This document shows, piece by piece, positions 62,020 to 64,000 of a DNA stretch of 64,000 nucleotides. A program made the position numbers and the translations under genes. Origin of the DNA: Streptomyces sp. NRRL S-1022 (GTDB lineage Bacteria > Actinomycetota > Actinomycetes > Streptomycetales > Streptomycetaceae); assembly GCF_000720135.1 (NCBI RefSeq), contig NZ_JOIU01000011.1:310001-374000 (forward strand). The letters are read 5' to 3'. Below the pieces are notes generated by a model. The model searched no databases. It was not told the DNA's origin and saw only the letters and a list, made by a program, of their open reading frames with translations. Numbering within the stretch: position 1 is the first letter of the stretch; each line of letters starts with the position of its first letter.

Positions 62020-63206
62020 AGATCCTCTTCGAACCCCTCGGCGGCGCCCTCGGCATCGGAGCCATCACCCGGTGCCTCGCCATGGCCCAGGCCGCCGTCA
62101 TGCGCGGCCATCGGGTGGCCTTCCTCGCCCCGGACGGCTACCCGCTGGTGGACGAACTGGCGCTCGGTCCGCGGTTCCCGGCTCCGGCGCCCGTACGGCC
62201 CCCCGAGCTGGTGGGCACCGGGGAGGCAGACGGCTTCACCGAGGCCGTCCTCATCCGGGGCATGGCCCAGCCGGACTACGCGGAGCGGGCGATCGCCGCG
62301 GAGCTGGACGCCTACCGCACGTTCGCCCCCGACATCGTGGTCACCGAGATGCAGCCCACCGTGCCCATCGCCGCGCACCTGACCGGCATACCCTTCGCGT
62401 GCACCATCTCCAGCCCCAACCTGTCCCTGTTCACCGCGACCCCGCGCTCTCCCGGCCGGCTGGAGGAGGTCGAGGCGACCTACACGAGCCTGTGCGAACG
62501 CCACGGCGTGCCCCCGGCGCCGCTGGAGGAACTGCTGCACCACCGGGCCGCCCTCAACATCGCGCCGACCGCGGAGGTCCTGGAACCGGCGCTGGGCGCG
62601 GTACCGCGCACCCGTTTCGTCGGGCCCGTGCTGCTCCCCTCCCTGGAGCTGGCGCCCGCGCCCGCCTACCCGGCCGGCAGCACGCGGGTCCTGGTCTACC
62701 TGAGCTTCGGCGCGGTCAAGCTCGCCGAGTTCCTGCCGGTGGTCGGCAAGGCCTTCCCCGGACCGGAGTTCAGTGTCGTCGTCGCCGCGCGCGAGCCGAG
62801 CGTCGCCGGACGGACGGTCCCGTTCCGGCAGGACAACATCGTCGTCGCGCCGACGCCCGGGATGACCCGCCTGCTGAGCGACACCGACCTGCTGATCACC
62901 AGGGGCGGCCAGAACGCGCTGATGGCCGCGCTGCTGGCCGGCGTACCGGTCATCGGCACGCCGGGCCGCAGCCCGGAGCCCATCTACAACCTCGGGACGC
63001 TCGAAGCGCACGGCGCGGCCCGCACGCTCCTCGACGAGCCCACCGCGGACGACCTGGTCCAGGCGGCGCAGGCCCTGCTCGACGGGAAGGCCGCTCGGCG
63101 CGCGGCCCGTCTCGGGGATCTCCTCCGCCGCCACGGCGGGGCGACGGAAGCGGTGCAGGCGCTGGAGGAGACGGTCCTCCACCGCGCGCCCGCCCCGGCC
63201 CCCTGA
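62016..63206 (+). CDS. GT-B fold glycosyltransferase (GT1/GT28-like)
   Basis: The GTG at 62016, with GGAGAAAGG upstream, gives 396 residues. The N-terminal acceptor half starts KILFEPLGGALGIGAITRCL, and the C-terminal half has the nucleotide-sugar site LLITRGGQNALMAALLAGVP followed by VIGTPGRSPEPIYNL. This is the usual GGxGTxxEALxxGxP...DQxxN motif with D-Q changed to E-P, so the sugar contacts may differ. It would glycosylate the product or an acceptor of the acyl group. No sugar-nucleotide biosynthesis genes are in view. Confidence 0.85.
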   Translation: MKILFEPLGGALGIGAITRCLAMAQAAVMRGHRVAFLAPDGYPLVDELALGPRFPAPAPVRPPELVGTGEADGFTEAVLIRGMAQPDYAERAIAAELDAYRTFAPDIVVTEMQPTVPIAAHLTGIPFACTISSPNLSLFTATPRSPGRLEEVEATYTSLCERHGVPPAPLEELLHHRAALNIAPTAEVLEPALGAVPRTRFVGPVLLPSLELAPAPAYPAGSTRVLVYLSFGAVKLAEFLPVVGKAFPGPEFSVVVAAREPSVAGRTVPFRQDNIVVAPTPGMTRLLSDTDLLITRGGQNALMAALLAGVPVIGTPGRSPEPIYNLGTLEAHGAARTLLDEPTADDLVQAAQALLDGKAARRAARLGDLLRRHGGATEAVQALEETVLHRAPAPAP

Positions 63207-63340
63207 CCCGCCCCGCTTCTCCACGCGGGAAGCGGGAACACAGGACCAGGTACACAGCCAGTACCGGACCAGACACGACACCGAGTTCGCACCCGGCCCC
63301 GGGAACCCTCCCCGGAGCCGAAGAAGGCCCAGGGAGCCCC

Positions 63341-64000
63341 ATGTCCGCCCACGGTGACGCCGGCACAGCCGGCACGGCGAGAGCCGCCCTCTTCGACCTC
63401 GACGGCACACTGATCGACTCCGAACCCAGGAGCCGGGCACTGTGGCGACGCCTCTTCGCCGGCCACGGCATCGACTGCGGGGAGGACATGCTCGACGGCT
63501 TCAGCGGGCGGCGCAGCAGGGAGGTGATCGAGGAACACCTCGTACGGTTCGGCAGGCACGCCACGGCGGACCAGGTGAGAGAGGAGCTCACCGCGCTGAA
63601 CGGCGAGCCGGACCTGCCTCCCGTCCGGCTGGTCCCCGGCGCCGACCGGCTCCTGGAGCGCCTGCGCCGAAGCGGAGTGGCGCTGGCCGTCGTCACGTCC
63701 GGTGGCCGTTCCTACGCCGACGACCACCTGACGCGGTGCGGCATCGCCGGCCACTTCACCACGGTGGTGACCGCGGAGGACGTCACCCACGGCAAACCGC
63801 ACCCCGAGGGCTATCTCCTCGCCTGCCGGCGGCTGGGCGTCGCACCCGGCGAAGCGGTGGTCTTCGAGGACTCCGCAGCGGGCCTCCAGGCGGGCCGGCG
63901 CGCGGGCGCCCGCTGTATCGCCGTGGGCCGGGCCGCCAGGACGCCCGCCCTGTGCCGGCTCGCCGACCACACGGTCGAGGACCTCGCCCGGGCGCCGGTC
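63341..64000 (+). CDS. HAD family hydrolase/beta-phosphoglucomutase-like (partial)
   Basis: From the ATG at 63341 (AGGGAG upstream) the frame stays open to the window end, 220 residues so far. It has ARAALFDLDGTLIDSEPRSR (HAD motif I, nucleophile Asp), VVTSGGRSYADDHL (motif II), THGKPHPEGYLLACRRLGV (motif III Lys) and VVFEDSAAGLQAGRRAGARC (motif IV acids). It is a haloacid-dehalogenase-type sugar phosphatase or mutase. The 134-bp gap after the glycosyltransferase leaves open whether it belongs to the biosynthetic operon; a sugar-phosphate role would fit. Confidence 0.9.
   Translation, partial: MSAHGDAGTAGTARAALFDLDGTLIDSEPRSRALWRRLFAGHGIDCGEDMLDGFSGRRSREVIEEHLVRFGRHATADQVREELTALNGEPDLPPVRLVPGADRLLERLRRSGVALAVVTSGGRSYADDHLTRCGIAGHFTTVVTAEDVTHGKPHPEGYLLACRRLGVAPGEAVVFEDSAAGLQAGRRAGARCIAVGRAARTPALCRLADHTVEDLARAPV

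Noticed and set aside
1..64000. tRNA, rRNA, replication origin or prophage genes
   Set aside because: No cloverleaf, rRNA signature, DnaA-box cluster or phage structural genes were noticed; only tap–tpg relates to replication.

Overview
The window is high-GC actinobacterial DNA. The gene style (leaderless GTG/ATG starts, AGGAG-type ribosome sites, ATGA-coupled operons) and the family content fit Streptomyces. The strongest placement marker is a tap–tpg pair (9711-12540). These encode the telomere-associated protein and the terminal protein that cap linear Streptomyces replicons, so the window most likely comes from a chromosome arm near an end, or from a linear plasmid. Accessory content and scattered gene remnants fit this: two IS5-type transposase fragments, a broken alpha/beta hydrolase and a glycoside hydrolase 15 tail.

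Layout. 1-9.3 kb: small metabolic genes paired with divergent regulators (DUF1772/TetR, cupin/LysR, quinone reductase/XRE, YciI/LysR), a secreted ricin-type lectin and a methyltransferase. 9.3-12.5 kb: a 66-residue protein followed by tap and tpg. 12.9-19 kb: quinone oxidoreductase-like protein, 2-oxoglutarate/Fe dioxygenase of the amino-acid hydroxylase type, and two YbdK/EgtA-type carboxylate-amine ligases flanking a VOC protein. 19.5-22.8 kb: a secreted hemicellulose-debranching set (GH54 arabinofuranosidase, CE1-type esterase, GH54 arabinofuranosidase). 23-31 kb: small hypotheticals, SpoIIE-type phosphatase, hemerythrin protein, YihY membrane protein, RidA, MBL hydrolase, isochorismatase-like hydrolase. 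31-35 kb: TetR regulator with three matching operators in front of an MMPL transporter and an LmeA-like lipid-binding protein. 35-45 kb: phosphoketolase, a ferredoxin / ferredoxin reductase / cytochrome P450 operon, two aldo-keto reductases, an epimerase and a LysR regulator.

44.5-48.5 kb holds four same-strand genes that look like a conflict or nucleotide-signalling module: a SLOG-domain nucleotide sensor, a small SLATT/RipA-like membrane protein, and two membrane proteins that share an LR-x-F motif and a TIR-like W-E motif. It is followed by a DUF4345 protein and a divergent TetR with a long palindromic operator.

50.2-63.2 kb (possibly to the window end) is a tightly coupled biosynthetic operon: thioesterase, BtrH-like acyltransferase fused to a carrier protein, AMP-forming ligase, type III PLP decarboxylase, free acyl carrier protein, two acyl-CoA-dehydrogenase-fold flavoproteins, phosphopantetheinyl transferase, stand-alone amino-acid adenylating enzyme, flavin reductase, MFS exporter and glycosyltransferase, then a HAD phosphatase cut by the window edge. 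The likely logic is: load an amino acid on a carrier protein, decarboxylate and oxidise it there, transfer it to an acceptor, glycosylate and export. I cannot name the product. Functions are read from motifs only; no database search was run.
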